Source: CBDFKQ01 sp965248855 (lineage in GTDB: Bacteria > Bacteroidota > Bacteroidia > Cytophagales > 172606-1). From it: a stretch of DNA of 64,000 bases. Location: contig CBDFKQ010000010.1 in the NCBI GenBank assembly GCA_965248855.1, positions 62,001 through 126,000 of the forward strand. The letters are read 5' to 3'. The notes beneath the pieces are model-generated. The model had not been told where the DNA came from and did not search any database. It saw only the letters and a list, made by a program, of their open reading frames with translations. A program made the position numbers and the translations under genes. Numbering within the stretch: the first letter of the stretch is position 1; the number at the start of each line of letters is the position of its first letter. This document shows, in pieces, positions 53,081 through 61,672 of the stretch.

Positions 53081-53863
53081 TTATGCTGCTTTAACAATCT
53101 CTCTATCTTTCATAAAGTGAGATGTTCTTTCTTTTTCTTTTGGTAATTGAATAATTTTCAAAAAATTTAAAACTTTAATCATTTGATAAGTTGGATCAAT
53201 TTCGTACCATTTAAACGCAAAGTTTGCACGATTTCCATATGTATGGTGGTTGTTATGAAAACCTTCTCCCATCATAAAAATATCGATCGGCATTAAATTT
53301 CTTGATGTATCAGATACTTTAAAAGTAATATATCCGAATTTATGAGCAAACCAGTTAATAATTGCACCATGAATTGGCGACATTAAAAAGTGAACAGGTA
53401 ATAATAAAAACCAATACCAAGCCGGTGCGAAATGAATGTAAAACAATACATATAATGTTCCCCAAGCTAACCTCACCCACATTTTAGAAGCAAAATCATC
53501 AAAAGATTTCCAATCGGGTACACCTTCAGTAAATTTAGAATCAACCGTGATAGACCTGTTGCGGATGCCCGAATAAACTGTTTTCGTTTTCCACATCATA
53601 TCAAATAAATTATCAGAATATTTGGGTGAATGCGGGTCATCTTCAGTATCTGCATAAGCATGGTGCATGCGATGCATTGTGCCATAACCAAATGCACTTA
53701 AATAATTTGAACCCTGAAAAATAAATGTGAGAACATAAAATATCTTCTCCCAGGTTGGCGACATGGTAAAAGCTTTGTGTGCAGCATAACGATGCAAAAA
53801 AAATGTCTGGAAGAATAAAGATCCGTACCAGTGAATTACGAAGAAAATTAATATAGGGATCAT
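53081..53863 (-). CDS. Membrane fatty acyl desaturase (delta-9 type)
   Basis: A 260-residue membrane di-iron enzyme introducing a double bond into acyl chains. The three histidine boxes are present: FFLHRYAAHKAF (HxxxxH, about 22), MHRMHHAYADTEDDPHSP (HxxHH, about 65) and GEGFHNNHHTYGN (HxxHH, about 199), with hydrophobic segments between. Length is typical for bacterial acyl-CoA desaturase-like proteins. The adjacent upstream genes on the same strand are a LytTR response regulator and its kinase, and a 21-base direct repeat lies 56 bases before the start, so the desaturase is a likely target of that pair (inference). Confidence 0.93.
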   Translation of the reverse strand: MIPILIFFVIHWYGSLFFQTFFLHRYAAHKAFTMSPTWEKIFYVLTFIFQGSNYLSAFGYGTMHRMHHAYADTEDDPHSPKYSDNLFDMMWKTKTVYSGIRNRSITVDSKFTEGVPDWKSFDDFASKMWVRLAWGTLYVLFYIHFAPAWYWFLLLPVHFLMSPIHGAIINWFAHKFGYITFKVSDTSRNLMPIDIFMMGEGFHNNHHTYGNRANFAFKWYEIDPTYQMIKVLNFLKIIQLPKEKERTSHFMKDREIVKAA

Positions 53864-53918
53864 ATATGTTTTTTTTCTTCAAATGACCCACTTATATAAT
53901 TAAAATTTTATGTAATTC

Positions 53919-53961
53919 GGACGAATTGTAAAATTATATGGACGAAGTGCAATAATATAAT
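53919..53961 (-). promoter_or_regulatory. Candidate LytTR operator: 21-bp-period direct repeat before the desaturase
   Basis: Two adjacent copies starting GGACGAA (53919 and 53940) share GGACGAA-TG-AA-ATATA over 21-22 bases, with the repeat period exactly 21 bases, two turns of the helix. LytTR regulators such as AgrA bind paired direct repeats with about that spacing. The site lies 56 bases before the desaturase start and 12 bases after the LytTR gene's stop. Confidence 0.5.
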
Positions 53962-53972
53962 TCTGAATTGTT

Positions 53973-54719
53973 CTATGAATTTAACCATTCTTTAAAGTTT
54001 GGTACCCGCTCCCTGCTGACAAAAATTTCTTCATCTTCAGGAGGATTTAATTCCAATTTTAAACGGCCATTAAAATGGTTATGTATTTTTTTTATTGAGT
54101 CTATAGATATTAACCGACTTCTGCTGATACGGTTAAATTTTTTATTGTCAACCTGTTCCGCAAGTTGATCCATCGTTTGCTCAACAATAAATTTTTGATT
54201 GTTAAATGTAATCAGGAAACTAAGTTTCTGCTCGCTTTTAAAGTATGCAATTTCACTTACTTTTATCACTTCAAATTGTACTCCCTTTTTTACTAAAAAT
54301 TTTTCTTTAAATTCTTCCTTTATTTTTCCGGGTTGAAAATTTATATTTTTTTTCAGTAAACGGTATTCCAGGTTTTCGTATTTTTTTATTGCAGTTCTCA
54401 GTTCATCAAGGTCGATTGGCTTTAGCAGATAATCAATACTGTTTTGTTTAAAGGCCTGGAGGGCATACTGATCAAATGCGGTTGTGTAAATAATAGGTAC
54501 ATCTAAATGCAATTGTTTAAATAATTCAAAACTTTGCTTATCTTCTAATTGTATGTCCGCAAAAATTAAATCCGGTTCCGGATTGTTTTTAAACCAATTT
54601 AAACAACTCTCTACAGATGGTAAAACAACCAGTACTTTAATGGAAGTATTAATTTTTTCAAGTTGGTGAATAAGTTTTTCTGCAGAAAAATATTCATCTT
54701 CTATAATTACAACATTCAT
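53973..54719 (-). CDS. LytTR-family response regulator
   Basis: A 248-residue regulator. The receiver domain (1-120) has MNVVIIEDEYFSAEKLI, the phospho-Asp in DLIFADIQLED (about 56), TTAFDQYAL and the conserved Lys in IDYLLKPIDLDEL. The C-terminal LytTR DNA-binding domain (about 145-245) includes FEVIKVSEIAYFKSEQKLSF, NRISRSRLISIDSIKKIHNH and EEIFVSRERVPNFKEWL. It overlaps the upstream kinase gene by four bases (ATGA), a cognate pair. Likely target is the desaturase next downstream. Confidence 0.93.
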   Translation of the reverse strand: MNVVIIEDEYFSAEKLIHQLEKINTSIKVLVVLPSVESCLNWFKNNPEPDLIFADIQLEDKQSFELFKQLHLDVPIIYTTAFDQYALQAFKQNSIDYLLKPIDLDELRTAIKKYENLEYRLLKKNINFQPGKIKEEFKEKFLVKKGVQFEVIKVSEIAYFKSEQKLSFLITFNNQKFIVEQTMDQLAEQVDNKKFNRISRSRLISIDSIKKIHNHFNGRLKLELNPPEDEEIFVSRERVPNFKEWLNS

Positions 54720-55741
54720 AACCTTTCTTTAAAAAGGGGTAAACCTACTTTAAAAACATGGCCATCATTGGTAATTTGAATTGACAGGCCTGTAATTAAT
54801 TTGTAACGAGATTCGAGGTTTTTTAAGCCTATCCCGGTAGAATCTTCCTTATTATCTTTTAAATTAATTTTATTTTCAATCCATACAATAGTCCCTAAAA
54901 TATAAATTTTGAGGCTTAATGGTACATTTTCTGAAATTCTATTATGCTTTACAGCGTTTTCTACCAAAAGTTGAATAGACATGGGTAAAATATTAAAATT
55001 ATTCTCCTGAAGCTGAACATTTAAAATTACTTTGTTATAAAAGCGCACATTGAGTAAAAAACAGTAGGCTTCCACAAAAGAAATCTCTTTTTTCAGAGGT
55101 ACATAATTTTCATCATTGTATTCCAACACATACCTGTAAACCTGAGCAAGCCTTGTGATAAATTTATCGGCCAAGGCAGGGTCTTTATATACAACTCCGC
55201 TTAGCACACTTAAACTGTTAAATAAAAAATGTGGATCAAGCTGCTTTTTTAAACTCTCAACCTTTGCAATTAAATTTTCTTCACGAAGTTTCTCTTGCTC
55301 AATGAGAGATTGTTTCCATTTTCCAAATAAAAGTGCCCCTTCATTAATTGCAATAAATAATAATGCAAGTAAAAAAGAAACAAACATATTTTGCAAAACC
55401 ACTCCTATTGTTACACTTACAGATGAAACCCACCAATTAATAGAAAATATTCCTATTAAAAGCATGAGTGAAGAAAAAACGAAAATACCTGCTATCTCAA
55501 AGGTTAAGTGTTTGATGGTACTATTCTCGAGGGGGAAAAAATATAACGTGAGTGCCTGAATAAATTTACTCCCTTCCCAAATAACATAGGTGGTAAGCGT
55601 AGCAATAAATATGGAAAGAAAATGTTCTTTTGAAAATAAAGTTAGCGGAATAAAAAAAGTAGGCACAAGAAAACCAAAGGAAAAAACCCCTGAAAGGGTC
55701 GACCATTTCACTCTGTATTTATATCTGAATTTTTCAGCCAT
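54716..55741 (-). CDS. LytS/YehU-type sensor histidine kinase
   Basis: A 341-residue kinase of the His_kinase (PF06580) type. Four hydrophobic membrane segments occupy about residues 12-135 with hardly any extracytoplasmic domain. A short coiled segment precedes the phosphoacceptor motif LKKQLDPHFLFNSLSVLSG (His near 173), and the ATPase N-box MSIQLLVENAVKHNRIS and G-box DSTGIGLKNLESRYKL follow. A membrane-embedded sensor without a periplasmic domain suggests sensing of the membrane itself or a small hydrophobic signal, as in DesK; the link with lipid desaturation is inference from position. Confidence 0.92.
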   Translation of the reverse strand: MAEKFRYKYRVKWSTLSGVFSFGFLVPTFFIPLTLFSKEHFLSIFIATLTTYVIWEGSKFIQALTLYFFPLENSTIKHLTFEIAGIFVFSSLMLLIGIFSINWWVSSVSVTIGVVLQNMFVSFLLALLFIAINEGALLFGKWKQSLIEQEKLREENLIAKVESLKKQLDPHFLFNSLSVLSGVVYKDPALADKFITRLAQVYRYVLEYNDENYVPLKKEISFVEAYCFLLNVRFYNKVILNVQLQENNFNILPMSIQLLVENAVKHNRISENVPLSLKIYILGTIVWIENKINLKDNKEDSTGIGLKNLESRYKLITGLSIQITNDGHVFKVGLPLFKERL

Positions 55742-55782
55742 TCCGGAAAAATACCCTTTTTGATAATCTGAATATTTAATTT

Positions 55783-56220
55783 TTAACTAAATTTAATCTG
55801 TGTTACTACTAAGCTCGATGAACCCTTAACTAATATTTTTCCATCATTATTTTGAATTTGGCATTCAACATTAATCAATGTTTTTCCATTTCTAATCACT
55901 TTTGTTTTTGCATAAATAATTTCTCCTTCTTTTGCACTGTCTAAAAAATCAACAGTGAGATTGACAGTAACATAGATATAATCTTTATTAAGCGCGAAGA
56001 CTGACGCTCCCATCACATCATCCATAATGGCAGCGGCTGCACCACCATGCAAAATACCAAGTGGGTTAGTCATTTCTTTTCTTATTTTAAAAGAAATAAC
56101 AATTTCTTCTTCATGTACTGAAATTAATGTTCCGTTTAGCCAATTACCCAAAGGTGAAGGAAAGTTTTCTATTGGTTTACCAATGTGGGATTTTAAAAAT
56201 TCAATTCGCGGATTGTCCAT
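55783..56220 (-). CDS. PaaI-family hotdog-fold thioesterase
   Basis: A 145-residue single-domain hotdog protein. The helix motif LGILHGGAAAAIMDDVMGAS (HGG...D pattern) near residue 58 contains the active-site Asp region, and VNLTVDFLDSAKEGEIIYAK follows. These enzymes hydrolyse acyl-CoA or phenylacetyl-CoA thioesters. It lies 41 bases before the LytS-type kinase start on the same strand, so its gene could share that transcript; the substrate cannot be told. Confidence 0.88.
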   Translation of the reverse strand: MDNPRIEFLKSHIGKPIENFPSPLGNWLNGTLISVHEEEIVISFKIRKEMTNPLGILHGGAAAAIMDDVMGASVFALNKDYIYVTVNLTVDFLDSAKEGEIIYAKTKVIRNGKTLINVECQIQNNDGKILVKGSSSLVVTQIKFS

Positions 56221-56290
56221 AATTTTGTAAAGAAAGGATAAAGATTAATAAATAGTTTTTTTATTGAAGAAAAACTTCGATCAGGATAAA

Positions 56291-56323
56291 TATCAATATA
56301 TTGATATCATTTTATTCATAATT
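56291..56323. repeat. AT-rich palindromic repeat, copy between thioesterase and outer-membrane protein genes
   Basis: TATCAATATATTGATA (perfect 16-base palindrome) followed by TCATTTTATTCATAATT, matching the family's usual ATATTCATA end. Confidence 0.6.
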
Positions 56324-56442
56324 AAAATATTATTTCGAAAATTAAATAATATTTTAATTTTAGGATGATTTTAAATTTATTTATGAATTGTATTGAAGTT
56401 AAAAGCAGGAATATCTGATAAAACGCTGATAAAATTAAATTT

Positions 56443-59400
56443 TTAAAACAATGCAGAAACCTGTACCCTCCCAAGTTGTATAACAGCTTGGCCTTCCGAT
56501 TTTCTGCCTTCGTAAGTAAAATTTAATTGCAATCCGTTTGTTAATTTTTGTTGCCATATTAATGACCAATTCCAATTTACTCCGGGCCTTAATGCTTCTA
56601 ACATTTCGTATGCAGTTGGTGTATTTATATTTCCATTTTTAAAGCCAATTTGAATGTACTTTATCGTTCCGGTTATCGATCTTTTCCCAACTTTATTTAA
56701 CCTGCTTTCCAAACCAAACTGATTAACATTTGCTTTTTCCCGCCCTAAGGAATCTGAATTATGAATAAGATTATTTTTAACGGCATACAAATAATTTATA
56801 CTCACCCGAAAATCAGCTTTAGGTTGCCAGGTTAATTCCGGTCCGCCTTGAATGGTTTGAATATAAAAATTTCGGTTAGATAAAAAATCGGATTTATTAA
56901 TTCTTAAAATTTTACCAATTGTAGTTTTAAGGTTAAAACTATTATTAAGATTTAGTCTGGTATTGATCCTATATTCTCTGTTGTTTCTTGATTCGAAACC
57001 ATTTGTTAAAAGCTGTTTTTGATTTGTTGATAAAAAATTAAAATCTAAACCGTATTTGGGATTGGTTCTGTTAAAAAAAACTACTGTTCGAATTGAATTT
57101 TGATCTGAAAGAATTAAGGAATCAATTATTTTTTTAAAAGGAATAAATCTGCTTTTTAAATCTTCGTCTTTTATTTTTCTTAAAATAGTCCACGAAGTAA
57201 CATTGGATAATCTCCCTATAAAGCCCTTCAAACCACCTAAAGCTTTCCATGAAATGGGTGCAGATAAATTTAAACGGTAGTTAAAATTTTGTGTATAAGC
57301 CCTTATATATTGATCAGTTTGGGTAAAAACCTTTATATAATTCCTTTCATCGGGGTTGATGGCTTCATAAAATTCATTTAATTGTTGAATGCCGTCTTTG
57401 TTATCATCTCTCCATGTGTGAGTGCCTTGACCCGTTGGCACTTTTAAAAAAACATATTCTTTTCGTAATTCACGACCCGATCCAATATTATAAGTAAGTT
57501 CCGACCGAAGATTTCGATTTAAAAAATCACCGTTCCAATCAATGCGGCCCATCACGGTTTCCTCATTAAATGATTTTTGCGAAAAATTTAAAAATGTTAA
57601 ATTTCTATAAGTTGTTAAAAGAGATAGCTCTTGATTTTTTCCAATTTTTGTGTTCATATTCCCGTTAAATGTTTGAGAAATATCATTCCTGAAAAGTTTG
57701 CCATTGGTTGGTGCATTATCTTCTCTCCAAATATATTCTAAGCGGAATTTTGTTTTTAATGAATCAACATTTTGAAGGTAAAAGGTATGCGATGTATAAT
57801 TCATGGCAGTGCCAACAACTGAATCTCTATTTGTAATGCTTTTTAATGCATTTTTATCCATCCCAAAAACATATCCGGGAACTACGAAAGGTAATTGATA
57901 ATTAATTTCTCCATTTACTCTAAACCATTCGGAAAAAACTTTTTGTTGGGCAGCATTTAACAAAAACATGTTTGACTTGATCGCTATTTTATTAATTTGT
58001 TTTGAAAATTCTACTTTATGTTGCCATCCATCTACAATATCTGTTTTTTGTCTTCTACTTAATTTATATATAAGTTTATCTGCCGTAAAATTAGCAGGTC
58101 GGTTTTTTAATACCGGAGCATTAACAATTTTAGAACTGTCATTTTGATTTAATGAATCTTTTTTTTGAACAAAATTTGTAATTTGTTGTATACCTATCGA
58201 AAAATTTAGTATTCTATCTTCATTCGTTTTAAGCGTATCTGTTCTTAAACTCCAATCACGGTCAAAATCAATATCTCGAAACCTATCTATAGGACTGAAA
58301 TTTTTCTGATCTATTTCTGCATCAATTGATCCTAGCCATTGATAGTTTGGATGTGATAAAATTGGTTTCCCTTTGTTAAAATATCCGGCTTTAAAAGCAG
58401 CTGCAGTGTTATTTGAATTATCTAAATGTGAAAATAAATTTAAACTTTTATCTGAATAAGCCCCCTCAGCGATAAAACTTTCTGATTGATTAAGTTGATA
58501 TTCACCACCTATAGTAAACATTTGTTTTTTTGTGGGCGTAGGCAATTGCCTTACCGGTTCATAGTTACCTTGTTTTACATTATTAACAGGTCCTACCCAT
58601 TCATAAATTCTTCCATTTGTAATAGTGCTTTTCAATATATAATTTCCATTGCCAAGCCCCACATCCGAAAATTGCAACTGGTATTTTGCTTGAGAAGAAT
58701 TTGTACTGTAAATAAAGATTGGATATAAAATTCCATTAATTAAAGTATCTGTTTTTCTATATAAAACCTGATTGCCATTAAATGAAACTTCTGTAATAGC
58801 GGGAGCAATTGCTTTGCTTAAATCATTCCCTATTGATGAAAGTAAAACCTTATCTGAATCGCTTAAAGTAACTAAAATGGGGTTGCGGGGATTGTCTTTT
58901 TCTGAATAATAATTAGAAAAGATATGAAGCTTTCCTACTGTTTGTTGATGTGAAGCGGTTACGATTGTTCTGCTGTAATTTCTTTCAGAATATTCAAAAT
59001 CTACTCTTATTCTAGTGAATTTTGTAATGATTGTATTAGGATTAATGATTATTTCAGCCAGATTATAGTCAATGATATAATCACGATTAAAACCTCTTAT
59101 TAATAACCTGCCATCAATATAAACCTTTTCTGAATTTGCGAGAACGATAATAAATCTTTCATTATTCGGGCCCCGCAATCTATACGGGCCCTGCACACCT
59201 TCAATAGCATCAACAAAAATAGAAGCAAATTTTCCTTTCGCAACAGCACCGCCTACAGACGTAAATGCTTTTTCTTTTTCACTAAAATGATAATTAAAAT
59301 CAAGCTGACCGCCTTGTACATTTTTATAATACCTTAAAAATTGCGAAGGCCTGTTAGTTCCGTTTGTCCACAGAGGGTTGCGCATCACATTATCTCCAAC

Positions 59401-60060
59401 AGTTAATTTTGCTTTTTTTGCTGCAAGCTGAACAAAAACTTTGTCAAATTGCTGAAGTTGTTGTGTATTTCCCTCAGGTTGGAATGGAACATTTTGATCG
59501 GAAATGGCTGCAACAACAGTTATATCTTCAGAAATTTTACCTTCCAGTTGTAAATTAAGTGCGGCATCAACAAAAACATTTTGTGTGTTCCCAAATGAAA
59601 TACCTCTGGTAATGCTACCGGTTTTATTTAAACCTGTTGTTGTGAAAAATTCTTCACGCGAATTTGTTTTAGGCGTATTCAGTATTTCATGACTGTTTTG
59701 ATAAAATAATGATTTATTATAAACCAGCGGATCGCGTTTAAATTTTGTAGAATTTAAATTAAAAGGAAAAACCCGGTAAGAAATTAAAACAGAATCGTAT
59801 TTCTTTTTCCCTAAAAACTTTATGCTGTTTTTTCCGGAATCATAAACCCACTTTAGGGAAGTATCTGCAGGAACAACAAGATGTAAACTTTCGAGATGAA
59901 TTGTTAAGGTATCAATTGAAGAAGGCAGCGACGATATTTTTATCCATTTTAATCTGCTGTTACTTATTTGCGCGTGCATTTTAAAGCCACAAAGAAATAA
60001 ATTCAGTGTAAAAAAGATCAGATATAAATATGGTTTTTTATTTATTTTTTTATCCGGCAC
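56443..60060 (-). CDS. Large outer-membrane beta-barrel protein of unknown function (Bacteroidota-specific)
   Basis: A 1205-residue exported protein whose signal ends near MHAQ (residue 31). The section TTGLNKTGSITRGISFGNTQ and NLQLEGKISEDITVVAAISD, then VPFQPEGNTQQLQQFDKVFV resembles an N-terminal block also seen in the gliding/secretion protein SprA, but the rest is different and much shorter than SprA. The middle and C-terminal parts show many alternating polar/aromatic beta-strands (for example LTYNIGSGRELRKEYVFLKV) and the chain ends in Phe (VQVSALF), as outer-membrane proteins assembled by the BAM machine do. No catalytic motif is recognised. Single gene, flanked by palindromic repeats. 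Function unknown. Confidence 0.75.
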   Translation of the reverse strand: MPDKKINKKPYLYLIFFTLNLFLCGFKMHAQISNSRLKWIKISSLPSSIDTLTIHLESLHLVVPADTSLKWVYDSGKNSIKFLGKKKYDSVLISYRVFPFNLNSTKFKRDPLVYNKSLFYQNSHEILNTPKTNSREEFFTTTGLNKTGSITRGISFGNTQNVFVDAALNLQLEGKISEDITVVAAISDQNVPFQPEGNTQQLQQFDKVFVQLAAKKAKLTVGDNVMRNPLWTNGTNRPSQFLRYYKNVQGGQLDFNYHFSEKEKAFTSVGGAVAKGKFASIFVDAIEGVQGPYRLRGPNNERFIIVLANSEKVYIDGRLLIRGFNRDYIIDYNLAEIIINPNTIITKFTRIRVDFEYSERNYSRTIVTASHQQTVGKLHIFSNYYSEKDNPRNPILVTLSDSDKVLLSSIGNDLSKAIAPAITEVSFNGNQVLYRKTDTLINGILYPIFIYSTNSSQAKYQLQFSDVGLGNGNYILKSTITNGRIYEWVGPVNNVKQGNYEPVRQLPTPTKKQMFTIGGEYQLNQSESFIAEGAYSDKSLNLFSHLDNSNNTAAAFKAGYFNKGKPILSHPNYQWLGSIDAEIDQKNFSPIDRFRDIDFDRDWSLRTDTLKTNEDRILNFSIGIQQITNFVQKKDSLNQNDSSKIVNAPVLKNRPANFTADKLIYKLSRRQKTDIVDGWQHKVEFSKQINKIAIKSNMFLLNAAQQKVFSEWFRVNGEINYQLPFVVPGYVFGMDKNALKSITNRDSVVGTAMNYTSHTFYLQNVDSLKTKFRLEYIWREDNAPTNGKLFRNDISQTFNGNMNTKIGKNQELSLLTTYRNLTFLNFSQKSFNEETVMGRIDWNGDFLNRNLRSELTYNIGSGRELRKEYVFLKVPTGQGTHTWRDDNKDGIQQLNEFYEAINPDERNYIKVFTQTDQYIRAYTQNFNYRLNLSAPISWKALGGLKGFIGRLSNVTSWTILRKIKDEDLKSRFIPFKKIIDSLILSDQNSIRTVVFFNRTNPKYGLDFNFLSTNQKQLLTNGFESRNNREYRINTRLNLNNSFNLKTTIGKILRINKSDFLSNRNFYIQTIQGGPELTWQPKADFRVSINYLYAVKNNLIHNSDSLGREKANVNQFGLESRLNKVGKRSITGTIKYIQIGFKNGNINTPTAYEMLEALRPGVNWNWSLIWQQKLTNGLQLNFTYEGRKSEGQAVIQLGRVQVSALF

Positions 60061-60154
60061 AATTCTTCATATATAATCAAAATAAATTTTTTTATCTGAT
60101 TAATCCTAAGAAGATGAAAAGATTGGTTTTATAAAACGATGTTGGAATTCTTTT

Positions 60155-60190
60155 AATTATTGATTTATCAATATCGTTATATTAATATTT
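60155..60190. repeat. AT-rich palindromic repeat, intergenic relative of the gene-embedded copies
   Basis: Starts AATTATTGATTTATCAATAT and then CGTTATATTAATATTT. Over its first 24 bases it differs from the ppx/gppA and fmt copies at one position; the other half has diverged. It sits in the gap between mntH and the outer-membrane protein gene. Confidence 0.65.
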
Positions 60191-60202
60191 GAAAAAATTT
60201 AT

Positions 60203-61504
60203 TTATATAAAAGAATAATAAAGTAAATAAAAATTTAAACCCGCAATTAAAGTAGCCACGAAACCTGAAATTATTTTCAATAATAAAGTATTTGAAAATT
60301 CACCCATTTTAGATTTACTGCTTGTAAAAATAACCAAAGGTATAACAGCAAAACTTAGTTGAATCGATAAAATTACCTGACTAAATACGAGTAAATTCGT
60401 TGTTCCTTTCTCTCCATATAAAATTGTTATTATAAACGCCGGAACAATAGCAATTGATCTTGTAATTAATCTGCGAAGCCAGGCTTTTAATTTAATATTT
60501 AAAAAACCCTCCATTACTATCTGGCCTGCAAGAGTGCCTGTAATGGTAGAACTTTGGCCTGAAGCCAGCAACGCAACAGCGAAAAATATTCCTGCAAGTT
60601 TTACCCCCAAAACCGGATCTAATAAATGATGAGCTGTAACAATATCTGCAACTTCGTTTTTTCCAAAAAAAGAGGCCGCTGCAACAATTAAGATCGATGC
60701 ATTTATTAAGAATGCAATAAAGAGGGATATATTACTATCGATGGTAGCATATTTAATTGCATCTTTTTTGCCTTCAAATGTTTTTTTAAAATTTCTGGTT
60801 TGAATTACGCTTGAATGTAAATAAAGATTGTGAGGCATTACAGTTGCTCCTAAAATACCGATAGCTAAATAGAGCATATTTGGATCTGTAATTATTTTTG
60901 ATTGTGGCAATAAACCGAATGTGAGTTGTTGAATATCAGGCCTTGACGCAAAAACTTCATAACCAAAACATAAAAATATTATTAACACCAAGCTTGCAAC
61001 AATACTTTCCAAAACCCTAAAACCCTTTTTTTGAAAATATAAAATTATAAAAATATCAAGAATTGTTATAAGTACACCAATGCTTAATGGCAAGCCAAAT
61101 AATAAATTTAAGGCAATTGCCGACCCAATAACTTCTGCTAAATCGCATGCTGCAATGGCAATTTCGCATAACAGCCATAGAAATATCGTAACCGGTTTTG
61201 AATAGGAATCTTTACAAACCTGAGCCAAATCACGACCGGTAACTATCCCCAATTTTAATGCTAAGTGTTGAAGCACCATTGCAAAAAGATTTGAAAATAA
61301 AACAACAGAGAGTAATGCATATCCAAATTTAGAACCGCCGGCAATATCCGTTGCCCAATTTCCGGGATCCATATAACCAACTGCCACCATTAAACCGGGG
61401 CCGGAAAATGACCATAATTTTCTCCAAAAACTTTTTCCTTCGTGAATCTTTATGGATGCAAATGATTCAGGTAAAGAATTTTCTAATTCGTTTGCAATTA
61501 ACAT
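60203..61504 (-). CDS. mntH: Nramp-family Mn2+/Fe2+ transporter
   Basis: A 433-residue inner-membrane transporter with about eleven segments. The first-helix metal motif VGYMDPGNWATDI (about 42-54) and the sixth-helix MPHNLYLHSSVIQTRN (about 223-238) give the Asp, Asn and Met/Ala-type ligands of Nramp; the transport-signature ASGQSSTITGTLAGQIVMEG is intact. It is divergent from a DtxR/MntR-type repressor gene, with a 52-bp palindrome in between, which predicts manganese- or iron-dependent repression. Confidence 0.95.
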   Translation of the reverse strand: MLIANELENSLPESFASIKIHEGKSFWRKLWSFSGPGLMVAVGYMDPGNWATDIAGGSKFGYALLSVVLFSNLFAMVLQHLALKLGIVTGRDLAQVCKDSYSKPVTIFLWLLCEIAIAACDLAEVIGSAIALNLLFGLPLSIGVLITILDIFIILYFQKKGFRVLESIVASLVLIIFLCFGYEVFASRPDIQQLTFGLLPQSKIITDPNMLYLAIGILGATVMPHNLYLHSSVIQTRNFKKTFEGKKDAIKYATIDSNISLFIAFLINASILIVAAASFFGKNEVADIVTAHHLLDPVLGVKLAGIFFAVALLASGQSSTITGTLAGQIVMEGFLNIKLKAWLRRLITRSIAIVPAFIITILYGEKGTTNLLVFSQVILSIQLSFAVIPLVIFTSSKSKMGEFSNTLLLKIISGFVATLIAGLNFYLLYYSFI

Positions 61505-61531
61505 TTATATAAATTATTCATAATTGTTTAA

Positions 61532-61539
61532 CAAAACTA
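61532..61539 (-). promoter_or_regulatory. mntH promoter -7 element
   Basis: Minus strand TAGTTTTG fits TAnnTTTG, 28 bases before the mntH ATG. Its -33 position (about 61559-61562) falls inside the palindrome 61552-61603, so a bound repressor would block it. Confidence 0.55.
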
Positions 61540-61551
61540 AATATAAAGTTA

Positions 61552-61603
61552 TATAATTCATAAATTAATTTTAGATTAATCTAAAATTAATTTATGAATT
61601 ATA
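61552..61603. promoter_or_regulatory. 52-bp perfect palindrome, candidate MntR/DtxR-type operator
   Basis: Every base from 61552 to 61603 is mirrored about the centre at 61577/61578; the core TTTTAGATTAATCTAAAA resembles operators of the DtxR/MntR/TroR family. It lies between divergent mntH and mntR-like genes. The extra length beyond a usual 19-22 base operator could hold two repressor dimers on each side, or act also as a hairpin. Confidence 0.65.
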
Positions 61604-61641
61604 ATATTCCTAGATATTATTTCCATTTTAAAATTGAATTG

Positions 61642-61649
61642 TATATTTG
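61642..61649 (+). promoter_or_regulatory. mntR-like gene promoter -7 element
   Basis: TATATTTG fits TAnnTTTG. The predicted start near 61655 is downstream of the TTG at 61634 and upstream of the ATG at 61673, which decides the start codon of the regulator. Confidence 0.55.
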
Positions 61650-61672
61650 AGGAGATTTCAGAAAATTTCAGC

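Noticed and set aside
53643..53891. Minus-strand frame of 82 residues overlapping the desaturase start
   Set aside because: It is a shifted frame of the desaturase, which carries all three histidine boxes.
61634..61672. N-terminal extension of the MntR-like protein from a TTG
   Set aside because: The TTG precedes the predicted promoter -7 box and the extension MNCIFEEISENFS is not part of the family domain; the ATG at 61673 fits the family start.
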